In this document: positions 17,681-26,496 of the stretch, one piece after another | Numbering within the stretch: position 1 is the stretch's first letter | How the letters are laid out: each line of letters opens with the position of its first letter | Assembly: GCA_001642945.1 (NCBI GenBank) | Contig: LGRT01000001.1 | Span: 1 to 55,164, forward strand | DNA length: 55,164 nucleotides | Direction of reading: 5' to 3' | Source of the DNA: Rhodobacteraceae bacterium SB2 | GTDB taxonomy: Bacteria; Pseudomonadota; Alphaproteobacteria; Rhodobacterales; Rhodobacteraceae | The notes under the pieces: model-generated | What the model saw: the letters and a program-made list of their open reading frames with translations, nothing else | Told to the model about the DNA's origin: nothing | Databases searched by the model: none | Position numbers and translations under genes: made by a program

Positions 17681-18727
17681 CTATGCCGATTCGCGAACTT
17701 TCAGGGACGACTCCTCAAAGCTTGTCGATTTTTCTGCGTCATGCTCGCCTAGAATGCGCTCCACCAAAACCTTTACGCTTGTGTTGCCAATCCCGTCGAT
17801 ATCTTGACCCACAGTTGTTACCGCTGGGAACATATATTGACTCAAAGGATGGTCATCATGTCCGGCAATTCTCAGTCCGCTATGACCATCAGTTGAGCGC
17901 GCGAAAAGACCATGCTTGTTGGCCGCTCTTATAGCCCCAATAGCAATACGATCATTGGCGCAAAGAATAGTGTCAGACATATGTCGCCCGTGGCTGAAAT
18001 GGGCATCCATAACATCAAGCCCAAACGCCTCAAATTGCCAAGATTCTGCCGCGCCACGTGTCTCGACAAACTTAGGTTCAAATCCCAATCTATGGGCCGA
18101 TTCGATATAGGCCGCTTCACGTTCAAGCGCGTTGTTGTTCAATTTCGGCATGCCTAGAAAAATCGGAGAAGTTCCTGTTCGATCAAGATACTCTACAATG
18201 ACAGCAATACTTTGTTTGTTATCAGTGCCGACGAAATCTGTTCCAGGAACATCCTCTTCAGGTCGAGAATCTACAAATACAATCGGGAAATCAGCGCGTG
18301 CAGACCGGAAAGTTTCATTCGAACTCTCTAACCCTAATGGCGCGATAATGGCGCCATCCGCACTCATGGATCGCAAGCGCGCCACAGCCTGAATTTCACC
18401 CTCCGCATTCCCGTCTGAGCCTTGGGTGATAACAGTGTAGCCCTCGGCACGCGCGGCACTCTCAATAGCTTCCAAAAGACTGGTAAAAAACAGGTCGTTG
18501 TAATGCGGAACAATGACGCCGATTAGACCAGACGACTTTCTGTTTTGCCGCGTGGCGATAAAGTTATAGACGTAGTCCACCTCTTCAAGACGCGCTTTGA
18601 TTTTGTCGGAAGTAGAAGCGCGCACACTGTCAGGGTCTTGAAAATAGCGCGACAAGGTTGGGCGTGAAATACCGATGATCTCAGACAGCTCTTTCATAGT
18701 CGAAATTTTCTGCTTAACTTTAGTCAT
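17681..18727 (-). CDS. LacI-family transcriptional regulator of the polyol locus
   Basis: 348 residues from the ATG at 18727, which has a perfect GAGGAGG ribosome-binding site; the frame runs on 25 codons upstream without such a site. The N-terminal HTH is TMKELSEIIGISRPTLSRYF with hinge residues RLEEVDYVYN. The C-terminal ~270 residues are a periplasmic-binding-protein-like sensor (GVIVPHYNDLFFTSLLEAIE, then AIIAPLGLESS). It sits between the smo operon, on the same strand, and the divergent kinase-gatZ pair. It probably represses both until a polyol or sugar phosphate binds. Confidence 0.87.
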   Translation of the reverse strand: MTKVKQKISTMKELSEIIGISRPTLSRYFQDPDSVRASTSDKIKARLEEVDYVYNFIATRQNRKSSGLIGVIVPHYNDLFFTSLLEAIESAARAEGYTVITQGSDGNAEGEIQAVARLRSMSADGAIIAPLGLESSNETFRSARADFPIVFVDSRPEEDVPGTDFVGTDNKQSIAVIVEYLDRTGTSPIFLGMPKLNNNALEREAAYIESAHRLGFEPKFVETRGAAESWQFEAFGLDVMDAHFSHGRHMSDTILCANDRIAIGAIRAANKHGLFARSTDGHSGLRIAGHDDHPLSQYMFPAVTTVGQDIDGIGNTSVKVLVERILGEHDAEKSTSFEESSLKVRESA

Positions 18728-18792
18728 CAGACGGGCCTCCTCTCCCGAACTCCCACCTGATCTCAATATCGGGCGCAGTGAGTATGTCGAAC

Positions 18793-18828
18793 TTTGACAC
18801 ATGTTAAAATTTTGTCTAGACAGAATTT
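18793..18828. promoter_or_regulatory. promoter/operator region of the kinase-gatZ unit
   Basis: A TTGACA -35-like box (18794-18799) is embedded in TTTGACACATGTTAAAA, which shares ACACATGT with the operator upstream of smoE. Next to it, 18807-18828 is a 22-base palindrome centred on GTCTAGAC with one mismatched pair. It covers the place where a -10 box would be expected. This is a plausible repressor site for the neighbouring LacI-family protein, controlling the kinase gene at 18844 and possibly the regulator itself. Confidence 0.6.
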
Positions 18829-18843
18829 CAAAGGGAGAGATTC

Positions 18844-19803
18844 ATGTCTAGGAAAAAAACAATTGCGACCGTTGGGGAAATGCTTGTCGAATTTGTATCT
18901 CACGACCGCAATTGCGCTCTCGAGAAAATTTCGGACTATTCCGGCCCATATCCCAGCGGTGCCCCGGCCATCTTTCTAGATCAAGTCGCTCGAATGGGAG
19001 CACCAACCGAAATGATCGGTGGCGTTGGCGATGATGGGTTTGGACTCTCAGTGTTAAACCGACTCAAAGAGGATGGCGTCGGCACGGACGGCGTAACAGT
19101 CTCTCCAAATCTCAGCACTGGCGTCGCATTCGTGTCCTACTATGACAGTGGCGAGCGCGACTTCATCTTCCACCTTGCCGGAACGGCGGCGGACGCATTC
19201 GACGTGCCGCTATCCCTTCTAGATCCAAAAAACACCTTTCTGCATGTCTCGGCCTCATCGCTTGGTGCTGCATCGATGCGGGACAAAATCATGGAAGTGG
19301 TGCGCAGTGTTTCAGATGGAGGGGGTCTGATTTCTTGCGATCCGAACGCCCGCACCGAACTTATGATAGATCCTGCTACGCGAGAGGCGATGCACGACGT
19401 CATGGAGCGAAGCTATTGCCTACTACCCTCCACTAGCGATCTTGAATTTCTGTACCCCGACCTTTCTGAGGATGCTGCCATCGATAAGCTCCTAAACGCC
19501 AAGGCCGAGATCGTTACGATCAAACGCGGTGCGGCTGGTGCAACAGTTGTTGGCTATGGCGAGCGACATGATTTCCCAGGCCATACGGTTGAAGAGATTG
19601 ACCCAACAGGTGCTGGCGATTGTTTCTGTGGCACCTTTGTCTCGCTTTTGGCGCAAGGTGCTTCGTTGTTTGAGGCTGGTCAGCGCGCCAATGTGGCGGG
19701 CGCTATCGCCGTCACGCGCCGAGGCCCAATGGAGGGCAATTCCACGCTTTCTGAGATTACGACATTCCTTTCCAACATGACGTCCAAGGAGCTCTCTGCA
19801 TGA
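18844..19803 (+). CDS. PfkB-family ketose kinase (tagatose/fructose kinase type)
   Basis: 319 residues with GEMLVEFVSH near the start, the PSGAPAIFLDQVARMG sugar-binding block and DPTGAGD at 253-259. It is paralogous to the kinase at 7820-8782. The ATG has an AAAGGGAGAGATTC ribosome-binding site and follows the operator region directly. The stop overlaps the gatZ start by four bases, so the pair is translationally coupled. With SmoS or the zinc dehydrogenase making tagatose or fructose, this enzyme would make the 6-phosphate. Known family relatives include fructokinase and D-tagatose kinase; sequence alone does not separate them. Confidence 0.87.
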   Translation: MSRKKTIATVGEMLVEFVSHDRNCALEKISDYSGPYPSGAPAIFLDQVARMGAPTEMIGGVGDDGFGLSVLNRLKEDGVGTDGVTVSPNLSTGVAFVSYYDSGERDFIFHLAGTAADAFDVPLSLLDPKNTFLHVSASSLGAASMRDKIMEVVRSVSDGGGLISCDPNARTELMIDPATREAMHDVMERSYCLLPSTSDLEFLYPDLSEDAAIDKLLNAKAEIVTIKRGAAGATVVGYGERHDFPGHTVEEIDPTGAGDCFCGTFVSLLAQGASLFEAGQRANVAGAIAVTRRGPMEGNSTLSEITTFLSNMTSKELSA

Positions 19804-21050
19804 GCCTTATTCACGACCTTATCGCCCGCAACCGCGCTGGCGAGCCCGTAGGCTTGCCTTGTTTTTGCACTGCAAACGAACATGTCCTGCGTTCCGTTCT
19901 CGCTTATGCCGCCGAGACAGGGCTGCCAACGGTGATCGAGGCCACGAGCAATCAGGTTAACCAAAACGGCGGCTACACCGGCATGACGCCAAAAGACTTT
20001 ATGACTTGGCTCGAAGGCATGGCTGCAGAGGCAGGTGTGCCAATGGATCAATTGATCCTTGGTGGCGATCACCTTGGCCCGAACCCTTGGAATTCTGAGC
20101 CGCTTGAACAAGCGATGGAAAAAGCCCGCGAAATGGTGAAGTTATATGTTGAGGCAGGGTTCACCAAGATCCACCTCGACGCAAGTATGGCCTGCGGTGG
20201 CGAGCCGAACCCTAGTTTCGCACAAATCGCCGATCGCGCCGCTGATCTGTGCGCTGTGGCCGAGGCGCATGCGCCTGATCCTACTAAGCTGATCTACATC
20301 ATCGGCACCGAAGTTCCGATACCGGGCGGCGAAATTGAAGAACCCGACGCGCTGGATGTTACCTCGGTTGACCGGTTTGTCGACACTATCCGCACGCACC
20401 GAGAGGCATGGACGGCCCGCGGTCTTGACGCCGCCTGGGGCCGCATCGTGTCAGTTGTCACGCAACCTGGCGTAGATTTTGGCCACACCTCGATCTACCC
20501 TTTCGAGCCAGAGAAAGCCCAGCCTTTGGCCAACGCGATCCTATTTGAAGCCGGCCTGACCTATGAGGCCCATTCCACGGATTATCAAACGACAAAAAGC
20601 CTAGCTGATCTGGTCCACAGCCACTTCTTTTTCCTCAAAGTAGGTCCTGAACTGACCTTCCGTTTCCGCGAAGCTGTTTGGGCCTTGGCGCAGATTGAGG
20701 AAGAGCTTGAGGTCCAGAACCCGTCTAATATCCGCTCTGTCATGCACGATCAAATGGCGACCCATCCGGGCAATTGGCAGAACTATTACAGCGGAACCGA
20801 GGACGAACTTCGCATCCAAAGGATTTACAGCTATAGTGACCGTATCCGCTATTACTGGGCGAATGACACGGTTTCTGCGGCCCTGAGCATTCTCATCGAC
20901 AATCTGAAATCCAAACCAATCCCCGAGACCATCGTTTCACAAGAGTTTACAGGCCTCGAATTTGGCGACATGCCGAACGATCCGAACGACTTGATCCAAC
21001 AACAGGTACAACGCTGTATCCGTCGGTATTTCAAGGCATCTGGGCACTGA
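19800..21050 (+). CDS. GatZ/KbaZ-family protein (tagatose-6-phosphate 4-epimerase or tagatose-bisphosphate aldolase subunit)
   Basis: 416 residues, the full family length. Marks are LIARNRAGEPVGLP, ILGGDHLGPNPW near residue 83, KIHLDASMACGGE, and GTEVPIPGGE near residue 165. Enteric GatZ/KbaZ are described as non-catalytic partners of the class II aldolases GatY/KbaY. No GatY/KbaY gene is present here. In Agrobacterium galactitol use, members of this family act as a D-tagatose-6-phosphate 4-epimerase giving fructose 6-phosphate. The kinase partner upstream and the polyol dehydrogenases opposite fit that role better. A truncated second copy exists at 8787. Confidence 0.83.
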   Translation: MSLIHDLIARNRAGEPVGLPCFCTANEHVLRSVLAYAAETGLPTVIEATSNQVNQNGGYTGMTPKDFMTWLEGMAAEAGVPMDQLILGGDHLGPNPWNSEPLEQAMEKAREMVKLYVEAGFTKIHLDASMACGGEPNPSFAQIADRAADLCAVAEAHAPDPTKLIYIIGTEVPIPGGEIEEPDALDVTSVDRFVDTIRTHREAWTARGLDAAWGRIVSVVTQPGVDFGHTSIYPFEPEKAQPLANAILFEAGLTYEAHSTDYQTTKSLADLVHSHFFFLKVGPELTFRFREAVWALAQIEEELEVQNPSNIRSVMHDQMATHPGNWQNYYSGTEDELRIQRIYSYSDRIRYYWANDTVSAALSILIDNLKSKPIPETIVSQEFTGLEFGDMPNDPNDLIQQQVQRCIRRYFKASGH

Positions 21051-21628
21051 AAGTAAAACTGTAATTGAAACGAATCTGACGGCCAGATCGAACAAAGTTA
21101 GGTAGAAAACCGGCATGCAGAAATGCACTGTCGTTCGTTTTCTTCTCTCCCTGTGATTTTTATACGCAGTAAGCTCATTGGACCGCTTTAGCGTGCAACG
21201 GCACGTGCCTTTCGGATGACCGCTTCGGTAACGCTAGCAGCTTCAAGGTAATAGGCGCGCCGCACATGCGAACATTTTCTGCGTCAGTACACGCTGCAAG
21301 TGCATCAGGCTGGTTTGTCCGCGTAGTAGCCGCTAGATGAACACGCAGCGAATGGCAGCTGAGAGCCCAAAGCGGAAATGTCAAAATCTTGTTAGACGCG
21401 CTCACAGCAAGAAAATGGCCTTAAGCGCATAAGTCGCGGTTCTGTCGTGCAGCAGAAAACCAGCCTTTCGTCCAAGACACATCATCGACGAGAGAATCAG
21501 CAACAGAGTATCGTTCGCAGTTGGACATCTCTTAAACTAGCCCGAAAAGCTCGATTCGGCGTGAATTAGACCTTCTTACCAACTGCATAATGCGCAGCAA
21601 ACTGACTTCCGTCTTAAAGTTTTTAATT
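21051..21628. other. 578-base gap without a gene
   Basis: No frame here looks coding. The stretch 21276-21340 shares a block with 30880-30945, including GGTTTGTCCGC followed by AG-AGCC, which suggests a common decayed repeat or gene remnant. No convincing terminator follows the GatZ/KbaZ gene at 21050, and none is seen for the DUF917 gene, which converges on it. Confidence 0.4.
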
Positions 21629-22699
21629 TCACTCTAATGCGCAATAGGGTTCTGACATTCCAAAAGCTTCTGGGCCAAACTGCCTGAGAGCAGCTTCAGA
21701 TCGCATAATGGGCGGAACCCGGACAGCCATCACTTTGACCCGTTGGCCATAGCGCAGAGTTTCATTGGTGATGGGCATTGCGGTCTCTGCGTCGAGAATT
21801 GAGATGATATCGGGCACAATTGCCAGCAGATCGCCATCAGCGCGGGCGATGAGGTTTTCGTTTTGGAATTCGATGACGCAGCGACCGTTCGGGTTGTCGA
21901 TCGAAACACTGCCTAAGGTAAAGCCTTCACTTGTGCGCCGGTCCACATCGGTTATTTTGCCGTCAAAGATAACGCGGGCAAGTGCATAACTTGTCGTCGC
22001 CAGAAAACGGCACAATTCGTCAAAGGGTTCCTGCTTGCGGGACCGGGAATTGCGGATAATCTCTCCAATATGCCGTGCAAGTGTCAAAGTGTGTTTGACA
22101 GCGCTGCGTTTCACATCGGCGCCACTCATCGGGTAGTTGGCGAAATATGCGGTACCGCCGAAGCGGATGGTGATGCCGCGGGCGATCCATTCCATGCGAT
22201 GATTGTTATCCGTCATAACCAGTGACGTGTCACCCTTTTCGTCAGAAATCCCTAATGGGCAGCCTTTGACACCTTCGATGGCGAAGGTCTCCATCTGTAG
22301 TTCGGGAAAAGCCCGCCCTTGACCATCCGCATCGACCACGGGGATTCCCAGCCTTGCGCCCACAAATAGCGGTATGGTCGAGTTAATGCCGCCAACTTCG
22401 GTTGGCATAGTCGCGTCAGCCTGTCGCCCAAGCTCGTTTTCAACAACCCGCAGGGCGCGAATTGGCTCTTCGCCTGATGGTATCTTCTCAAGCAACACGG
22501 TGGGTGCACCCATCATTGCCGTTGGGATAATCAGCTTGGAGTCGTCCAACCCGTCTGGGTCAATAATCTCGATCCTCCGTCCAGCGGCCAGTTCCTGTTT
22601 GACCATTAGTCCACCGATATAGGGATCACCGCCGCCACCCGCGCCCAAAAAAGCTGCGCCGATACACAGATCGTCAACATCTTTGCATTTCAGTTCCAT
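21629..22699 (-). CDS. DUF917 family protein (HyuA-associated)
   Basis: 356 residues. The N-terminal CIGAAFLGAGGGGDPYIGGLM is the glycine-rich signature of DUF917, and a PTEVGGINSTIPLF segment follows near residue 110. These proteins are often found next to hydantoinase/oxoprolinase A subunits; one characterised member is an S-methyl-thiohydantoin desulfurase, so action on a hydantoin-like ring is plausible. It is the last gene of the minus-strand operon, 8 bases after hyuA. No membrane segment or signal peptide is seen, so it is cytoplasmic. Confidence 0.83.
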   Translation of the reverse strand: MELKCKDVDDLCIGAAFLGAGGGGDPYIGGLMVKQELAAGRRIEIIDPDGLDDSKLIIPTAMMGAPTVLLEKIPSGEEPIRALRVVENELGRQADATMPTEVGGINSTIPLFVGARLGIPVVDADGQGRAFPELQMETFAIEGVKGCPLGISDEKGDTSLVMTDNNHRMEWIARGITIRFGGTAYFANYPMSGADVKRSAVKHTLTLARHIGEIIRNSRSRKQEPFDELCRFLATTSYALARVIFDGKITDVDRRTSEGFTLGSVSIDNPNGRCVIEFQNENLIARADGDLLAIVPDIISILDAETAMPITNETLRYGQRVKVMAVRVPPIMRSEAALRQFGPEAFGMSEPYCALE

Positions 22700-22707
22700 T
22701 TGGCTTC

Positions 22708-24243
22708 CTATATTGGTAGATCGCCGACAGCTTTGACGCGCAATCGTGTGGGGTTTCCGGGCAAGTAGCTGATTGGCACCTGCTCCACTTCGATAATCTC
22801 AACACTCGCGGCAGTGGCGCCTGCGCTGATTGTCTTGTCTTTGGCCTCCTGGCGGGCGTCATCCAGCACCGTCCTCCGATTAGTTTCGTTCAAGGTCACC
22901 ACACGTTCAACTTCGCCTGACACTTGCGCAATGGCCGCGCCGACGGCATTGGCAACAGATGAGAACTCGGGGCGCAGCACATTCGAGACCGACTGTACCG
23001 GCCAATCCACGAGGATTGCGCCGCCGCCGACGACCAGCAAGGGCAGGTCGGCAGCTTCGGTTTTCATGCGCTCGACATTCATATCCAGCAATAGGCGCAT
23101 CGATGCGCGGGCGGCGTCAATGGTTTCCTTGTCTGCGCGAACCAGCGACCGGTCTCCGACATCGGCCCACCCTCCAGCGGCGGCAATATCAGTGGCCGTC
23201 AGCGTGTCGCCGCCAAAACATTGCGCGCGACTGGTCAGCTCGTATCCAACTGAGTCCGGTCCAACCAGTCTCCCTTGATCGCGGACAAAACTTCCACCAC
23301 CCAGACCAACTGCCAGGACGTCGGGCATGCGAAAGTTCGTTTTGACCCCACCCACATCAACAAAATTGGTCGATTGGCGCGGGAAACCGTTGCGCAGCAT
23401 GCCGATGTCCGAGGTCGTGCCGCCAATATCCACCACCATCGCATCCTGAATCCCGGCCAGATAGACCGCCCCTCGCATAGAGTTGGTGGGACCAGATGCA
23501 AATGTCAGCACCGGATACCGCTGCACATCATCCGCGCGCATCAGGGTGCCATCATTCTGGCTGATGAATAGGGGCACATTGATGGCTAGTTCCTGCAAGG
23601 CGCGACGGAAGGCCTGCACCACATGGCGGGATAGTTCGGAAAGTGCGGCATTAATGATCGTGGAATTCTCTCGCGGTAACAGGCCAAACTGGCCCAATTC
23701 GCAAGACAGCGAAATCGCTATATCCGGCACCTCGTTTTGCACAATTTCAGCTGCGCGGCGCTCCATGTCACCGTTCATCGGCGAAAACACTGAGGTAATC
23801 GCTGCCGTTCGAATACCATCGCAGCGGAAAGACCGCGCAGCTTCGGCAACTGCTACTTCATCCAGTGGCGCGATCTCTCTACCGTCAAATTCGTAACCAC
23901 CGCCAACAAGATGCGCGTTTCGGCCAATCTCGGTGATCAGGTCATCGGGCCAGTCCGTCAGCGGTGGGATGGCCGACGTCGCAGGCAGCGCGAGACGGAT
24001 AATGCCAACCGGCAGTAAAGATCGGCGTTGGATAACGGCATTGGTGAACTGGGTGGTACCAATCATCACACAATCCACATCGGCGCTATCGACCGAAGCG
24101 TCAGCTATGGCCTGCGTGATGGCCGCGACAATGCCGCTATAAACATCTGCCGTGGTCGGCGTCTTGCGCCATCCAAGTACGCCATTTGGACCCAGCACAA
24201 CAGCGTCGGTGTTTGTGCCCCCGACATCCACACCAATTTTCAT
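22708..24243 (-). CDS. hydantoinase/oxoprolinase family protein, A subunit type
   Basis: 511 residues. MKIGVDVGGTNTDAVVL at the start and MVVDIGGTTSDIGML near residue 265 are the two phosphate-binding motifs of the actin-like ATPase fold of HyuA and N-methylhydantoinase. The C-terminal part holds VVGGGAILVDWP. At 511 residues it is of the shorter HyuA class (classic HyuA is about 700), and no HyuB partner is present; DUF917 takes the neighbouring place. It probably uses ATP to open a cyclic amide. Its ATG overlaps the ATPase gene upstream by four bases. Confidence 0.85.
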   Translation of the reverse strand: MKIGVDVGGTNTDAVVLGPNGVLGWRKTPTTADVYSGIVAAITQAIADASVDSADVDCVMIGTTQFTNAVIQRRSLLPVGIIRLALPATSAIPPLTDWPDDLITEIGRNAHLVGGGYEFDGREIAPLDEVAVAEAARSFRCDGIRTAAITSVFSPMNGDMERRAAEIVQNEVPDIAISLSCELGQFGLLPRENSTIINAALSELSRHVVQAFRRALQELAINVPLFISQNDGTLMRADDVQRYPVLTFASGPTNSMRGAVYLAGIQDAMVVDIGGTTSDIGMLRNGFPRQSTNFVDVGGVKTNFRMPDVLAVGLGGGSFVRDQGRLVGPDSVGYELTSRAQCFGGDTLTATDIAAAGGWADVGDRSLVRADKETIDAARASMRLLLDMNVERMKTEAADLPLLVVGGGAILVDWPVQSVSNVLRPEFSSVANAVGAAIAQVSGEVERVVTLNETNRRTVLDDARQEAKDKTISAGATAASVEIIEVEQVPISYLPGNPTRLRVKAVGDLPI

Positions 24244-25310
24244 GGCATCGCCACACCGCTATCCGCGTCCCAGTAGACATCAACGTCGTCATCCAGATCG
24301 AGCCGAGCCAGATCGGGACGGTTGGCGACCTCCACCATCACGTGCTGATGTCCAATCTGAATACGGTAGCGAACAACCGACCCCTGATAGATGATTTCGC
24401 GGACTGTCCCGTTCAGTTTGGGCTTTTCACTAGCATCCAGCGAATGCAGCCGGATCATTTCTGGGCGCACAAGCAATGTGACCGCCTGACCTTTTATGGC
24501 CGCATTGTTCTGGGTCAGCCGTCCGGTCACGGTGGTGCCGTCGATATCAATCGAACAGATCGCGCCGTGAACGTCTAAGGCGGTGCCGTCCAACAAATTG
24601 GATTCACCAATAAATTCCGCGATGAACCGTGAGGCGGGCTGTTCATAAATCTCGACCGGGGTGCCAATTTGGAGCACGCGACCCTGATCCATGACGGCAA
24701 TCCGATCTGACATCGTTAGCGCCTCGGACTGGTCATGGGTCACATAAATTGTCGTGATGCCAACAGATTTTTGGATGTTTTTAATCCAGTACTTCATCTC
24801 TTCGCGCATCTTCTTGTCTAGCGCAGACAATGGTTCATCCAGCAACAAAATCTCAGGCTCGATCACAAGTACGCGGGCCAGCGCCACACGTTGTTTCTGG
24901 CCACCCGAAAGTTCTCGCTCGTACCTGTCTTCGAAGCCGGTCATACCGACTTCGGCCAACGCAGCATCAACTTTTTGCTTAATTTCAACGCGTGGCAACT
25001 TGCGTTCAACAAGGCCGAAAGCAATGTTGTCAAAGACGGTCATATGCGGGAAAATTGCGTAATTCTGGAACACGATTCCGATGTCGCGGGCCTCTGGCGG
25101 CAAGGCCGTCACATTGCGTCCATTGACACGGATTTGGCCTGTGGTCGGCTTCACGAACCCAGCCAACATGCGTAGTGTAGTGGACTTACCGCAGCCAGAG
25201 GGCCCAAGCAGCGAAAAGAATTCACCTTGCTCGATTTGCAGATCCAAATCCGCGACTGCAACCGAAGTGCCGAAGTGTTTCGAGATCGTGCTGAATTCTA
25301 CATAAACCAT
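24240..25310 (-). CDS. spermidine/putrescine-type ABC transporter, ATP-binding protein
   Basis: 356 residues. Walker [10 protein letters not shown] near residue 37, signature LSGGQKQRVA, Walker B ILLLDEPLSALD and H-loop THDQ. The C-terminal TOBE domain contains LLVRPEMIRLH. This is the PotA/FbpC class, which serves polyamines, iron and various small amides. The ATG has an AAGGAAATCTG ribosome-binding site. It lies 50 bases after the binding-protein gene, with a stem-loop between, and overlaps hyuA downstream, tying transport to hydantoin-type catabolism. Confidence 0.9.
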   Translation of the reverse strand: MVYVEFSTISKHFGTSVAVADLDLQIEQGEFFSLLGPSGCGKSTTLRMLAGFVKPTTGQIRVNGRNVTALPPEARDIGIVFQNYAIFPHMTVFDNIAFGLVERKLPRVEIKQKVDAALAEVGMTGFEDRYERELSGGQKQRVALARVLVIEPEILLLDEPLSALDKKMREEMKYWIKNIQKSVGITTIYVTHDQSEALTMSDRIAVMDQGRVLQIGTPVEIYEQPASRFIAEFIGESNLLDGTALDVHGAICSIDIDGTTVTGRLTQNNAAIKGQAVTLLVRPEMIRLHSLDASEKPKLNGTVREIIYQGSVVRYRIQIGHQHVMVEVANRPDLARLDLDDDVDVYWDADSGVAMP

Positions 25311-25327
25311 CAGATTTCCTTAGGGCG

Positions 25328-25353
25328 TGACCGGGAACCAATGCCCCCGGTCA
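25328..25353 (-). promoter_or_regulatory. stem-loop between binding-protein and ATPase genes
   Basis: TGACCGGG (25328-25335) pairs perfectly with CCCGGTCA (25346-25353) around a 10-base loop, directly after the binding-protein stop at 25361. In the direction of transcription it is followed by the ATPase ribosome-binding site and not by a T-run. This makes it an mRNA-stabilising or processing hairpin candidate. Confidence 0.65.
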
Positions 25354-25360
25354 TGATTTT

Positions 25361-26467
25361 TTAAAGACCGAAGATCTGGTTCAACCTGTCGGTAATGTCG
25401 GCCTTGTTTTCCACGAAGAAATCCCAGTCTGGAACCCAATAGGCGGATACAGCATCAGCCGTATTAGTCGCCCCTTCGGCAGCAAGCGCGGAGGGCATGG
25501 CGGCTTTGCCATTGGTCGGACGCCACAAGAATTCCTCGCCAAATGGCTCAAGGAAATCTGGCGAAAGCGTGCGGTTCAACAGGGCAAGCGCAAGCCGTTT
25601 CTGCATCGGATCTGAATACCGGCTGATGGTTTTGGTCTGAGTCAGAATTGGCTTGCTATCCCATTCCCAGACATCAACAGGCGCCCCTTGCTTTTTAAGC
25701 GTCAAAGCCTCGCCTTCGATATGTACCGCGATATCAACTTCGCCTCGTTCCAACAGCGACAGCATGTTGAATGTGAATTCGCTGATCTTCATCGGCATGG
25801 CGCCCTCAAGAGCTGTGAAAGCGGCTTCCATGTCATACTGGTCCTTGCCGAACTCCTTTGCCGTCGCCATAAAAAATGCGTGCATTAACCCGTTTTCGGT
25901 GGCGTAAGTGCCGCGTTTGTTGACGAAACGTTCCGCAAAGAAGTCGCGGAAATTACTGACTGGCGCGCCACGATCTGTGCGGTAGGCATATACATAAGGT
26001 TGATATGCCCAAGTCACACCCGCCCCGCTGGCAAAGGCAAAGTCCCAGCAATCGGCTGCGTTAGGAACGTTAGCTTTGATTTCTTCTGTTGTTAAGAAAA
26101 AATCTCCCGCTGCATTGGTTTGCATCAAGTTTGGCAGGTTCCAGTTGGCCACGTCGTAAACCGGATCGTTGGCACCCTGGGTAACAAATTTTGGAAACCA
26201 CGGGAACGAGCTGTCCCAGTTCAGTTTGCAATTGAAGTCTTTTTCAAACTGGTCGGTCAATCCCTTGCGTACAAACTCTTCCCATCCGCCGCCCCACTCC
26301 GCGACATTCAGGGTGGCACCGCCCGCATCAAACACTTCGCCGTCGTAAACGACATCCTGTGCCCAAGCGTGGTTGATGAAGAACATGTTGGGGATGGTTG
26401 CCGCCGCTCCGAGAGCCGCACCGCCTTTCAAAATGAATCGTCTGCTATGTTTCTTTTCAATGGTCAT
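25361..26467 (-). CDS. ABC transporter periplasmic binding protein (PotD type, Tat signal)
   Basis: 368 residues. The N-terminus has a twin-arginine signal (SRRFILKGGAALGAAATIP, cleavage near HAWAQ), so it is exported folded. The mature protein has the PotD-like fold with LNVAEWGGGWEEFVRKG near residue 55, a WAYQPYVYAYRTDRG segment and a C-terminal PDWDFFVENKADI. It should bind the solute for the PotA/B/C-like parts encoded around it. Given the HyuA, DUF917 and racemase genes, a hydantoin or related cyclic amide is more likely than a polyamine. The specificity is inferred from context. Confidence 0.86.
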   Translation of the reverse strand: MTIEKKHSRRFILKGGAALGAAATIPNMFFINHAWAQDVVYDGEVFDAGGATLNVAEWGGGWEEFVRKGLTDQFEKDFNCKLNWDSSFPWFPKFVTQGANDPVYDVANWNLPNLMQTNAAGDFFLTTEEIKANVPNAADCWDFAFASGAGVTWAYQPYVYAYRTDRGAPVSNFRDFFAERFVNKRGTYATENGLMHAFFMATAKEFGKDQYDMEAAFTALEGAMPMKISEFTFNMLSLLERGEVDIAVHIEGEALTLKKQGAPVDVWEWDSKPILTQTKTISRYSDPMQKRLALALLNRTLSPDFLEPFGEEFLWRPTNGKAAMPSALAAEGATNTADAVSAYWVPDWDFFVENKADITDRLNQIFGL

Positions 26468-26496
26468 CTGTCTTACTCCTTTGGTTGGTTTTGATA

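Noticed and set aside
25328-25353. A rho-independent terminator after the Tat-exported binding protein
   Set aside because: The T-run lies on the wrong side for the transcribed strand; the ATPase gene downstream must be transcribed with it.
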